DNA of 64,000 nt from Uranotaenia lowii. Lineage: Eukaryota; Arthropoda; Insecta; Diptera; Culicidae. The notes beneath the pieces were generated by a model. It ran no database searches. It had not been told where the DNA came from and worked only from the letters and a program-made list of their open reading frames with translations. A program made the translations under genes and the position numbers. Shown here in pieces: positions 21,340 to 32,553 of this stretch (its first letter is position 1; each line of letters begins with the position of its first letter). Location: contig NC_073693.1 in the NCBI RefSeq assembly GCF_029784155.1, positions 188,287,127 to 188,351,126 of the forward strand. The letters are read 5' to 3'.

Positions 21340-22218
21340 TCTAATCTCCCCAATAATGGAAGGAAAGAGGGCTCTCAAATATTCAAAGAAGCACTGACAC
21401 TGACTGCTTAAAAACTTACAAATATGTAAGTATAAAAATAAGCGATGACTATTGGAGTTTGAACCGATTGCTGCGATTGACTGCAAATTCTTTAAAGAAG
21501 AATCTAAAAACAAATAGAAAATGTAGAAAAATTATTCAGATAAGTATTCATTTGCTTCAAACTTTATTTTATTTTAATTATAAGTAATCAATAATGATAA
21601 GTAATTAGTTTATCAAATTGCGATAACTTGAATTGAAAATTTACATGTTATGATTTCAAAGATGAGAATTTAATAGTGAGTTGTTTCCTAAAATCATCTC
21701 TCATCTTTGTTCGGTGGAAAAACAATTAGTTTAATGACTGGTCTATAAATAATTTGAAGGTAATCCAACGAGTTAATTTTAATTATAAATGTTTTTTTTT
21801 TTACATCTTTCGAGCCCTAAACAGACTTCTAAACGTTTTATGGTGTATTAATATTTTCCGTTTCTCTCGAGTTAATGCGCTTTATCCTTGGTCGATGACC
21901 AGAATGATTGGACGCAAACATCCAAAACAGTTCAACGTAGAGAAAATAAAGCTTAGAATTCAACAATCCCATTATCAAACAATAAATTTTTCAATACTAT
22001 GTTTCTAATATAAGGTTTTTGATGTGTACAAAATAAATAATTTCCAGCCGCTGAAGAATTGTCCTAATAATTGATGAAGCTACTTTACATAACGCATGAT
22101 CATTTTAATGTTCTAATGTTAAAATAATTGAAATCATGAAGAAAGACAATAAGAATATTAAAACAATTTTATAATTTTTTGGGACTCAGACCTAGGTTCT
22201 GGCTGTGGAAGTACGATT
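21340..22218. other. AT-rich spacer, no gene recognised
   Basis: Nothing supported. A short block near 21860-21905 (GCGCTTTATCCTTGG) vaguely resembles 46160-46200 and may be a dispersed repeat. Confidence 0.45.
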
Positions 22219-24035
22219 ACACTAGTTTACAAAATTTAAAAAAAATCGTGAACTTGATTAACTGACCAACATTTTTAATGTGAAATCGGGCGCTGAATCC
22301 GAAAATGAAATTCAAAAAAATCTCAGTAGAACCGTTTTTGAGTTATGCTCCAAATGTGAAATTTCGAAAAAATTAAAAAAGTTCTTATACTTAGATTAAA
22401 ATATCTCAGACGGCATAACAGTAATTTGAAATATCTCTTTTGCATATTGAAGGTGAATAAATTTTCTATCGATCATCTGAACACTGTTTTTGCGTTTGAC
22501 CAATAGTATTGTTGATATTAGTGACTTAATGAGAAAAAAAATTATAAAAAACGCATTTTTTTAGAGAAAATTTTGTTTCAACGAAAGTTTTAGACTCGAT
22601 GGTAGCATTTAAAAAATCTGATTTTCTTTTGCGCTTAAATGTCAATTCAAAACAAAGATTTCAAGTGGTTATTTATCAAAATCGGTTGAAAATTGAAGAA
22701 GTTATGGCTACTTTACCATAACTGTAATTTTTGCAGTTTTTAATAATTTAACGAACCGCAGTATACTTATCATAGTATAGGTAGAATGAAACATGATAAA
22801 TCTCACTCGCTCCAAGTCAAAATTGTTTATTAGCTTACCAGAAGGTCACATGCCAAGTTTCAGGAAGATCTGACTATAGGGAGGGGTTGCTTAAGTCTCA
22901 AACGTGAATAAAATTTTGAGGTATTTTGCCTGGAAGGAACGAAAAATACTGGTTTTTCATCAATAACTCTTTTCATCACTAGCTGATTGTTTTTTATGGT
23001 TGATTTTCTTAAAGCCTAAGTTGAGACAAATATTTCACCCGAAGACTGTAACTTGATTGGATTTGAAACAGAAAAGTTATTGCGGTTCAAAGATTGTATT
23101 TTGGTCAAAAATTGTCGTATAAAAAGAAATGCGTAAAAAGTACTCATTGCGCGTTGGACAAAATTTGCGGCCTTTGAACCGCAATAACTTTTCTGTTTCA
23201 AAACCAATCGAGTTACAGTCTTCGGGTGAAATATTTGTCTCAACTTAGGCTATAAGAAAATCAAACATAAAAAACAATCAGCCAGTGATGAAAAAAGTTA
23301 TTGACGAAAAACCAGTATTTTTCGTTCCTTCCAGGCAAAATACCTCAAAATTTTATTCACGTTTGAGACTCAAGCAACCCCTCCCTATGGTCAGATTTTC
23401 CTGAAATTTGGCATGTGACCTTCTGGTAAGCTAATAAATAATTTTGACTTGGAGCGAGTGAGATTTATCATGTTTCATTCTACCTATACTATGATAAGTA
23501 TACTGCGGTTCGTTAAATTATTAAAAACTGCAAAAATTACAGTTATGGTAAAGTAGCCATAACTTCTTCAATTTTCAACCGATTTTGATAAATAACCACT
23601 TGAAATCTTTGTTTTGAATTGACATTTAAGCGCAAAAGAAAATCAGATTTTTTAAATGCTACCATCGAGTCTAAAAATTTCGTTGAAACAAAATTTTCTC
23701 TAAAAAAATGCGTTTTTTATAAATTTTTTTCTCATTAAGTCACTAATATCAACAATACTATTGGTCAAACGCAAAAACAGTGTTCAGATGATCGATAGAA
23801 AATTTATTCACCTTCAATATGCAAAAGAGAGATTTCAAATTACTGTTATGCCGTCTGAGATATTTTAATCTAAGTATAAGAACTTTTTTAATTTTTTTGA
23901 AATTTCACATTTGGAGCATAACTCAAAAACGGTTCTACTGAGATTTTTTTGAATTTCATTTTCGGATTCAGCGCCCGATTTCACATTGGAAATGACCTTC
24001 AGTTTACTGAGTTCAAAAATGCTGTAAACTAGTGT
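22219..24035. repeat. 1.8-kb long inverted repeat (arms about 815 bp, loop 81 bp)
   Basis: 22277-23091 and 23173-23987 are nearly identical inverted copies with only scattered mismatches. The structure is closed by ACACTAGTTTAC (22219-22230) and GTAAACTAGTGT (24024-24035), with TTA beside each end. No protein is encoded. A transcript would fold into a very long double-stranded hairpin. It may be a foldback-type DNA element; one diverged arm-like copy lies at 35955-36345. Confidence 0.85.
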
Positions 24036-26786
24036 TATTGATAAGTTTAAAAACTTTCAAATAAGTTTAACTCGTAGTACAAATTGTTAAACAGTATATC
24101 GCATGACTCATACGCCAAGAATGCCAAGTAATTTTTATCAAGTATGTTTTATTTCAAATTTGAGACAGGTCAGGAATTCTCGGCAAAATTACAATGATCA
24201 AAATCGAGTCCGTCCCTGAACAACGTCCAGTACGATTCGCGTGGACCTAATTTAAATCTCTCCCCTTTTGCGCCCGTCTTAAGTCCATCACCTACAAGAT
24301 TTCCAAATTTTATTTTATGCCTTGTATATTTTATATACCAGGGGAGAACATCGGCCTTCGTTTTTTTTTACCATTTCACTCACTCGCACTGTCCAACACT
24401 TTCCCGTATTTTTTTATCAATTCGGCGGGTTTTTCTGTTTTCCTCCTTGGCCACAAACACACAATCGCACGAACGTCCACCTAAGCCGAATTCACCCCCT
24501 TTTGGCGATACTTTGAAGATCCGAAACGCGTACAGCATCCCTTATTTTATACAAACAAAACACTTTCGTTCGTTTTTTTTTTTTCAAACATTCTCTGCTT
24601 AAAAATATATAAAATGCTTTTACTGATGTTGTTTTTTATATGTATTTTAACATCTCATTCCATTAGGTCCATCAGAATTCTAAAATCAACTGAACAACTT
24701 ACGTATGCCGTGAGATGGTAAAGCCAGAAGCATCGCACAGGACGTTCGAATCTCTAGAGTTGCAGACTTGGCCGCCAGAAAAGGGAATGACTCCTACACG
24801 ACAGAAGGATTTCAGTTTCGTGTTTGGAGGACAGCGGAGGACAACGGAAAGCTGCTCATAACCCCTTCCTAGGGCCGAGGAAAGTCGGTCGGTTGCCTGG
24901 CCAAGGTTGAGCTGCTGCTGGTGGGTTAGAGTTTTTCCTCCCCTTTCACTTTCGCACGTTTTCTCCGACACTTGTCCAGCTTCAGGCAGGCAGGCACCTC
25001 CACCCACTCTTTCATCTGATGCTGTCTGTTTCATAAACGAACGCACTCGATTTCCAACTCGCTTTTAAGAACGTCCCGCGCGTCTCTGGAGGAACTTTGG
25101 AAAGGTTTTTTTTTGCTTTTTCAATTCCATCGGATGGGGATGAGGAGAAAGTCCACAATACATAACCGGAGCTCAGGCGAGCGACTGCTTACGTGAGATG
25201 GTACTTTTGCCGGATGACCATCCAAGAACTGGACCACAGACGATGTGTTTTGAAAGAAAACTATACATACCCCACCACTTTCCTACGCCACTTTTGTCCG
25301 CATCTTCACGGACAACTTCTCTAAGAACGGATTCTCCAGTGGCATGAAGTTATGGCAAAAACTTTCGGCCAAGTAATTTATTATCCCGGAATTCAATTTA
25401 TATCAATTTATAAAATATTTCAGATTCATATTTTAAAATCCGGCTTGGCAGTTTTTGCCTCCATAAATTGATTAATGATTTCGATAAAATGATCCTAAGT
25501 GGACGTTGCAAATAACTTTCTGGGGACCGGTAATTCTCCTAATGTGCGTATGCTGTTGACGATTTACAACTGCTCTTTCCTTCGACCTTCAGAAATGCCA
25601 CCTACTTTTGACCGATACATCATTCTTAGTCGGACCAAAAACGAATGGACTTCATTCCACTAAAAGCGTTTTCAATTACCTAAAAAGATTCTTGTTACCG
25701 GATCTGGTTCGAAAAGGAAAAAAAAATGAAGCTTACATCCGCTTTCCCACCCTTTTTTCTCTTATCGATAGGAAATGGGCATGGTTTGGCCACAACTGCT
25801 AAATTTCCCAAAGCATCTCTTCTTGCGAGCATAACTCTCCCGACCACTAACTTTTAAGAGAAATAGGGTGCACTGCACTCGCTAAGTGGTTGCAAATTAA
25901 GCTACGAGCTCCCATTTCTTCAGAAGAAAAAGGCAACCAACACGCGGTGTCACAGATGTGCTGTAGAATTTTCCCGTGAAATACTATTTCCATTAAAGTT
26001 TACGTTTATTCTTTTATCTTCGCTGGTTTGTACATAATCGTTATCCGCGCGCCACGTCAATGATCGCCATAAACAATATTAATTATTTATCCATTCCGCA
26101 ATTTCGGCACACCGCATTTGTGTCGCCACTCGATTTCCGTTCTGCTTCAATAAACTTCAATAAAATTGACCTTGTTTGGACCTTCGTAGGTTGTTTGTAT
26201 TCAAATATATAAGAATTCTTTAATACGAGGATATGTTTTCAATAAAACAATTTCCATTCACCATTCCAAAAAAAACTGAAAAAGTGCGAAATTCGAGTTT
26301 CTTAAACCAATTTGGATTTATTTATGCAAGCAAGACATCACAAAGCTCTTGGATCTTTTTTTTTAATAAATCTGTTGAGTCTGTAAAATTCAAGCTTGGT
26401 TCATTACAATAATATGTACAGTGATCGGTACAAATATAAATCTTCCCGTCGTTTTGATCTTAAAATGCCGATATTTTCAGTTTTTCAAAATCTTTTGAAA
26501 TTTCAATGACTTCATTTGAAAGCTAGTAGTTTTAAGATCTTTTTTTTCGTTTTTTTTCTTAGGGATTATAAACCAACTCCCAAAAGATCATTTTAAAATT
26601 AATAATATGTTCAGTTAACTGAATTACATACTTTACGAGAATGACATAAAAAATCCACTTTATGGCTTGTTTGATGAAAATAATACAAACAAATAACAAT
26701 TAGTTAAAATGACTTTTATTTATCTTGATGATGACCTTGCACCGCTTGCAATACTTTGGTGTGGTGAGTCCATCCAGACGCCAAAT
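24036..26786. other. Non-repetitive, less AT-rich DNA, no gene recognised
   Basis: 24200-26160 has mixed composition without TE motifs and could be host intron or intergenic sequence. A 115-codon minus frame (24699-25046) has no motif or convincing splice context and is not called. 26160-26786 is AT-rich. Confidence 0.5.
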
Positions 26787-27240
26787 ATAAAATTAGCTCT
26801 TATTTTTGTTTACCTTTTTATGCATAAACGTCCAACTCTCAATAGAGTTCATTCTGGAGCTAGGGATGGTCACATGTTTGGTTTGGGCTATGTAGATCAA
26901 TAGATTACTGCTTTTTTCCACGCTTTTTGGTTTGGGTCATTATTTTTCTAAAGAAAGTTTTTTTCTTGTCACGTTTTTAGCATAGATTTTCCAGGTTCTC
27001 GCTTAAATGTCGATCATCAACGATCACATTACTTGATTCACATAAAAAAAAAATTACCTCCGCCCTCTTTAAACACCTCGTTACCATATTAACCATGCAC
27101 TTCCATAGTATTTCTTTTGATCTACATGGCCCAAACCAATCATGTGGCCATCATTAGCTCCAATATTAATCCTATTGAGAGCTTATGAACGATTTTGAAC
27201 AAAAATGATGTTTTGATTAAAAAGAGCTATTTTACTAATT
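26787..27240. repeat. Imperfect inverted repeat, about 450 bp
   Basis: About 125 bp at 26787-26910 pairs imperfectly with 27106-27240 in reverse complement (shared AGCTCT, TCTCAATA, GGAGCTA, TTTGGGC(C/T)ATGTAGATCAA). Likely a small foldback or TIR element; ends are not sharp. Confidence 0.55.
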
Positions 27241-27570
27241 TTCAAGGTGTTTTTACCGGAATTGGATGATCGGATGAACAGAAATTTATTTTTAGCGACG
27301 ATCATACACAGAACAAAAGGATCAAACGTAACGAGTGTTTACTGATCAACAGTTTATTGCGCTCTGACTTCTACGATGTGTCGTATGGGATGCTGCGCTA
27401 GCTAACAGATCTGGGATGATTGTTTAACACTAGAAGGACCGACAATGGAAATTTTTTTTTTCACCATGGGTGCACGGAATCACCTCATTTTGGCATAGTT
27501 GACGAATGCGTGTATGTCATAAAATGAATATTTCAAATAATTATCAAAAAATTAAAACACATTATCAATC

Positions 27571-28405
27571 CAAGGAATATTTAAATAAGGTAGTGTCGAG
27601 AGCCATATTGGATTTTTTTGTGACGTCACAAAAACGAATATATCGAAAATTTATATGCGAATGGCAGAAATTTCAAAGAAAAACATGTTTTAGAACGAAA
27701 ATGAATTCTAATTTCATTTTGATTGTGTTGTAAGACCTCTATTTCACTATGTTATGAAATTTTCTGGTCCTTTGAAGATTCTATTATGTTTTTTTCTCAT
27801 CTTAATAATGAACGCAATGTCATCTTGAAGCTCAAACGTTCAAAAACGAAGATAAAATCTACTTTAAAAAGGTCTAGCTGGTAGTTATTGAGTGTTCAAC
27901 TGATTGTCATGATTTTTATCCAATCGGTTTACCATATTCAATTCTTATGTAGAACAATTAACATCAATTGATTATTGTTAACTCGATTTCCTAAAATGCG
28001 AATAAATAATTGTGGTTTTATATCAAAGTTTGTTTTTTGATAACTTTTTTGTAATAAGGATCTTAAACTGCACTGACTTGATCATTTTCATGGAAGACTT
28101 TGAACTAATTTTAAAGTTTTGCAAATTTGAGTAGGGAAAATCCACCATTTTTTCGAACTTCGATGGTCTATTTCATACAAAAATTACTCGAAAATCCAAC
28201 TTTTTTCGTACCAATCTTGAAGAGCAAGAATCCTTCTAGAATAACAGGTATTAAAAGTGGAACATTTCCAGCAAATTCTTCAAATTATCAATGAAAAAGG
28301 CAAATTTCCTAGTAAATTAACAGATTTTTCGTGATTGTGACGTCGCAGTGTGTACTAATACTAAAGCAGGGCTGCCTCGACACTACCTTCTTTAAATATT
28401 CCTTG
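27571..28405. mobile_element. 835-bp non-autonomous TIR element, copy 2
   Basis: Same family and orientation as 7292-8141: start CAAGGAATATTTAAAT, GCCATATTGGATTTTTTT, GTGACGTCACAAAAACG, end TTTAAATATTCCTTG. TTATCAATC flanks both sides (27562-27570, 28406-28414), an independent 9-bp target duplication. Confidence 0.85.
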
Positions 28406-29149
28406 TTATCAATCTAATTATAAAATTATGTAAGATGGCTATGGGTATTGACCATGGGTGCACGGTTTTACTTCAATTTTTTTTAAGTAGATATTTTCTG
28501 GCATCCATCGCTCTGAAAATTTTCAACACGTTGACTTTAAATTATACCTGGTATTGTAGGTTTGAGCATTTTTTTTTATAAATAGAGAAATTTACCATGG
28601 ATGCACGGATTCGCCGCCATTCATTCAAAATCCTTTTTTTGTATGCTAAAGGTAAAGAATAAAGACTTTTATAGATTCAAATAAAAATTTGTGTTAAATA
28701 TATGGTTTTTCACTATGAGTGCACGGATTCACCGCGTTTTAATCAAATATTGCACTTTTTGCAAATTTTTAAAAAGCATTTTAACAAATCTTAACTTAAC
28801 CAAAGTCGAAAGCATGTCTTTCATGTTCAGGCATAATGATTAAAATAACGGTTTTATTTTAAGTTTCGTTTTTTTCATTCCTGGAAAAGAAATATTTCAA
28901 TTATATCTTGAAAAAATAAATTTATTTATTTATTACCAGCTGATCCCGTACGAACTTCGTTTCGCTTTTAACTCTAAAGCTGACGATTTTGTATTTGGTC
29001 TTTTTTGGATGCATAACAACGAAATTTTGAATTATGATGATGTCTGATATCGTCTTAATAAAAATTTTAATTTATGAGTCAATTGCCCTTTTTGTAAATC
29101 ACCCGTGAATGTATTTTAGTTTGCATCTCATGCATAATAAAACAATTGT

Positions 29150-30490
29150 TGCAAAAACATTAAACATTTTTCTGTCGTCTTATAGAAAGTTTGTTATCAA
29201 GAATCGATTTCTCGTCCTGCAAAACTCTCGTGTTTAAATTTTTGCCTCGATATGATGAATAACAACGTAATTATTGCAAAAAAAAATCGAAAATATTAGG
29301 ACGAACCCTTTTGCTGATTCCTTGTCAAAATTTGACACGTGAAATCAATTACATGTGCTGTAAAAGTCCCATGTGCAAAATTTCATTATAATCAGATGTA
29401 TAATCAAGACAATGGGACTTATTCTGAGAGTCAGGTGACGTGATGAGCAAAATCGTCACATCGTTGTGCCGACTCCAGAAACTACTCTAGGCTAGAAGTT
29501 TCAGCTCAAATGTCTTATGAACGATTTTTGGAGCTCGTCCATACTAACGTTTCTTCTCTGGAACAATTCCTGGAGTCAGGATAAAGAAGTGAAATTTTAT
29601 GAGTCACGTCACTCGACTCGCAGATTAACCCACAATATAACAAAAACAGTGAACAAATAATATGGACGACCATTTTTGCCGACCCCTGACTCGAGATTTG
29701 AAATCTAAAACAATTGAGCGTCCCTCAAAACATCTATGTGGAAATTTTCATCTCAATCCAATGCATAATAACGGCAATACCGCAAAAACATTTAACAGTT
29801 TATATGGACGACCCCTTTCGCAGACCTCTGAATAAAAATTCGACTCCTGAAATCTATTACTCGTTCCTTGAAACTCCCAGGTACCAAGTTTCCATCTGAA
29901 TCCAATGTATTTAAGCATTAACATCGCAAAAACAGTGTTAATATGGACGACCCCTTTGGCCGATCTTTGGCCCTGAGTTTGAAACCTGGAATCGATTGAT
30001 CGTTCCTCAAAATACTCTTGTGCTAATTTTCATCAAAAACAAATCTATAATAACGCCAATATCGCAAAAACATTGAACACTTGATATGGACGACCCCTTT
30101 TGCCGACCCCTTCTACAGAATTTGATAACTGGAATCGATTGTCCATTCCTTAAATCCCCGTCTGCAAATTTTCATCTCAATACAATGTATAATAACCCCG
30201 ACCCCTGACCCTGAATTTAATACATGTAATCGATTGCTTGTCCCTCAAAACGCTCATGTGCAAATTTTCACATCAATCCAATACATAATAATGTCAATAT
30301 AGTAAAAACACTGAACAGTTCACATGGACGACCCCTTTCGCCGACCCCTGACACGAAATTCAATACCTGGAATAAATTTCTCATCTCTCAAAACCCTAAT
30401 GTGCAAATTTTTGTCACAATCCGACGAAAAATAACGTCAATATCTCGAAAACAATATTTGTCTTGTATGGACGACCCCCTTTAGAAGGGG
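29150..30490 (+). repeat. Diverged tandem satellite, unit about 142 bp
   Basis: ATGGACGACC recurs at 29662, 29804, 29943, 30086, 30324 and 30467, with GACCCCTGA, CTGGAATCGATTG and TGTGCAAATTTTCAT-like blocks at fixed offsets. Spacings are 139-143 bp, except one interval of 238 bp with a partial unit. Earlier, more diverged units start near 29150. Confidence 0.75.
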
Positions 30491-30595
30491 TAATCCAAAA
30501 ATCTGAAAACATTTTTCATCATTCCTGGTCCTAATGAGTATCCATGACAAATTTCAGCTCTCTAGCTCTTAAGATGGCTGAGCCTATATTGGACA

Positions 30596-31760
30596 AACCA
30601 ACAAACAAACAAACCCACAGAAATTGCTTTATATATATGGGTCATTCCACACCAAGTGACCATGAAAATGCAACGACCCTCTTCGATTTCACTCAAAATC
30701 AGTAGGGTGACTTATTATAATATTAATAATAAAAATCCAAAGTTTTGGAGGAATCGGACCACCCTCCCCCAAATGGCAGCCCTCCCTTTTTGAAAATTTG
30801 GCAATTTTTGCCAAAAAAACTGTTTTTGTTTTTTTAATATCTCAAAAACGGTAGAAGCCACAGATAAGATAAGACCATCCCTATAAAGAATATATTATAA
30901 GCTATCAAATCAAATGAAAAATTTTCGGCAGTGTTGCCAACATAGATAATTTTGCATTTTAAAACTTAAATTGTGATTATCTCAAAATGCCCCCACTTTT
31001 AATTTGATTTGATGGTGCCAATGGATTCAGCGTGAAATTTCACATAAGAATCACTCACTTACTCAAAACAATATGAGCCGTTTTGGAGATATCAAGTTTT
31101 TAAGATGGGAAGTACGTGAAATTTCACCGTTACGCCAATACATCTTTTAAATACGCCTCCGAAAAGATGGATCTGCTTCCGCATATACTACAGGGTCCGG
31201 CATTTGAACTGCTACATTACTTCGTTTGAAGTCTTCAGCAAAATTGTTCTATTTTTCATGGAGTATATTCTAGCATCAAAATTTTTGTCGAGGGGTCCAC
31301 CGATAGCGAGATAAAAATGCTATCTTTTTTATTTTTCAAATTAGGGCTTTGATGGCTTTGAAAGTTGTTTATCTGATTAAAATACATAAGTTTGTTGAAT
31401 ATGTTTAAGTCCTATCACTTCAGTATCTGGAGTTACAGTTAAAGTAAAAAAATCTCTTGAAAAAACAGTTTTTTAAACCTGACATGTTAAAGATTGAATG
31501 AAAAGGTTCGCTGTCTTCGAAACAAAGTTTTACCACCAAAGTTTTTTTTTCTGGTCTAGGTATGCAAGGCGTACTGGGTTCGATTCCCGGTATCGGCAAG
31601 AAAACTATTGGGTTCAAACCCCATAAGTTGCCGACAGGTAAGATGTGTTTCCTCTTGTAATTGACTGTATAATAAGAATATTCTATCAGTTGCCAGCTGG
31701 CCAGGTATATACAAGGGTGCCGGAATACTCGTAAGTAAACTTGCATTGGAGAGTTGTCGA
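30596..31760. other. Dispersed repeat sequence with B-box-like motifs
   Basis: 30596-30645 has AACAAACAAACAAAC before a short AT tract, a tail-like end of the satellite-bearing repeat. 30650 begins GGGTCATTCCACACCAAG, resembling a TE terminus. At 31569-31582 GGGTTCGATTCCCG matches an RNA polymerase III B box, and GGGTTCAAACCCC follows near 31610, so a tRNA-derived SINE remnant is possible. No A box was found. Confidence 0.35.
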
Positions 31761-32553
31761 ACCTAATAATCTAAGAATGCTTGTGAACACATACTTAGGA
31801 AAAAAATTGCGGTGAATCCGTGCACCCATGGTGGATAACCAACATATACAAAATATTTTGTTGACCCATGTTGAAATATCATTTAAGTTATTCAGTTTTA
31901 TAGCTTATGTCTTCAAATTTGAATAAATAAGTACACAATTCATAATTATTTTACTCATACTAGTTTAGTATAAAGAATTATTTATCACGTAAAATTACTC
32001 AACAACTCGAATGGACATGTATTAAATCTAACATAACTTTTACAAATCTTAATGAAATTTCGTCAAATTTTGACAGAAAGTTTGATTATAGTTGAGCAAC
32101 AAAACAGACCAAAAAAATTGGGATTCAAGTGCTTTAAGCGCCACACAACGGTTAATCTGAGAACTTTTTCTAAACATTTTCATGACTTCGCATCGAAAAT
32201 CAATAATTTTATAACGAATGACACACTTCTGCCTACCATAAATCAACTAGGGCTTATTGTCTTGAATGTAGATTGCAAATGAAACAAAAAGCAAGTGAAA
32301 ATTTTTTTATCTTGTTTGAGTTATAGGGTTTTGAATTTAGCAGTCATTTTGACCGGTCACGGTCCGAGTGTCCATGGCGAAATTTTTCTCGTTTATTAAA
32401 AGAGCTAGTGAAATAAAAAATACTCAGTTTTGTAGAGCTTCAAAATTCATGAAAAGTCATATTTTTTGCGAATTTTGAGAGCGAAGTATTGAAAAGATAT
32501 TCAACAAACAAAGTGTCCAACCAGTCATTTTGACTGGTGCGGTCTTTCTAGTG

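Larger units (their letters stand above)
27428..32553. mobile_element. 5.1-kb piggyBac-like element, TTAA flank
   Basis: The left end CACTAGAAGGACCG follows TTAA (27424-27427). The right end CGGTCTTTCTAGTG is followed by TTGA, one change from TTAA. TTAA duplication with CACTAGAAAG-type ends suggests the piggyBac superfamily. No transposase frame survives. The interior carries a 835-bp TIR element, a 142-bp satellite and five copies of a CACCATGGGTGCACGG-type motif. A second TTAA-CACTAGG end occurs at 32767 without a partner. Confidence 0.6.

Noticed and set aside
24699..25046. 115-codon minus-strand frame
   Set aside because: No motif, signal or splice context; chance frame in a less AT-rich stretch.
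31560..31620. tRNA gene from GGGTTCGATTCCCGG
   Set aside because: B-box-like motif only; no A box, no cloverleaf.
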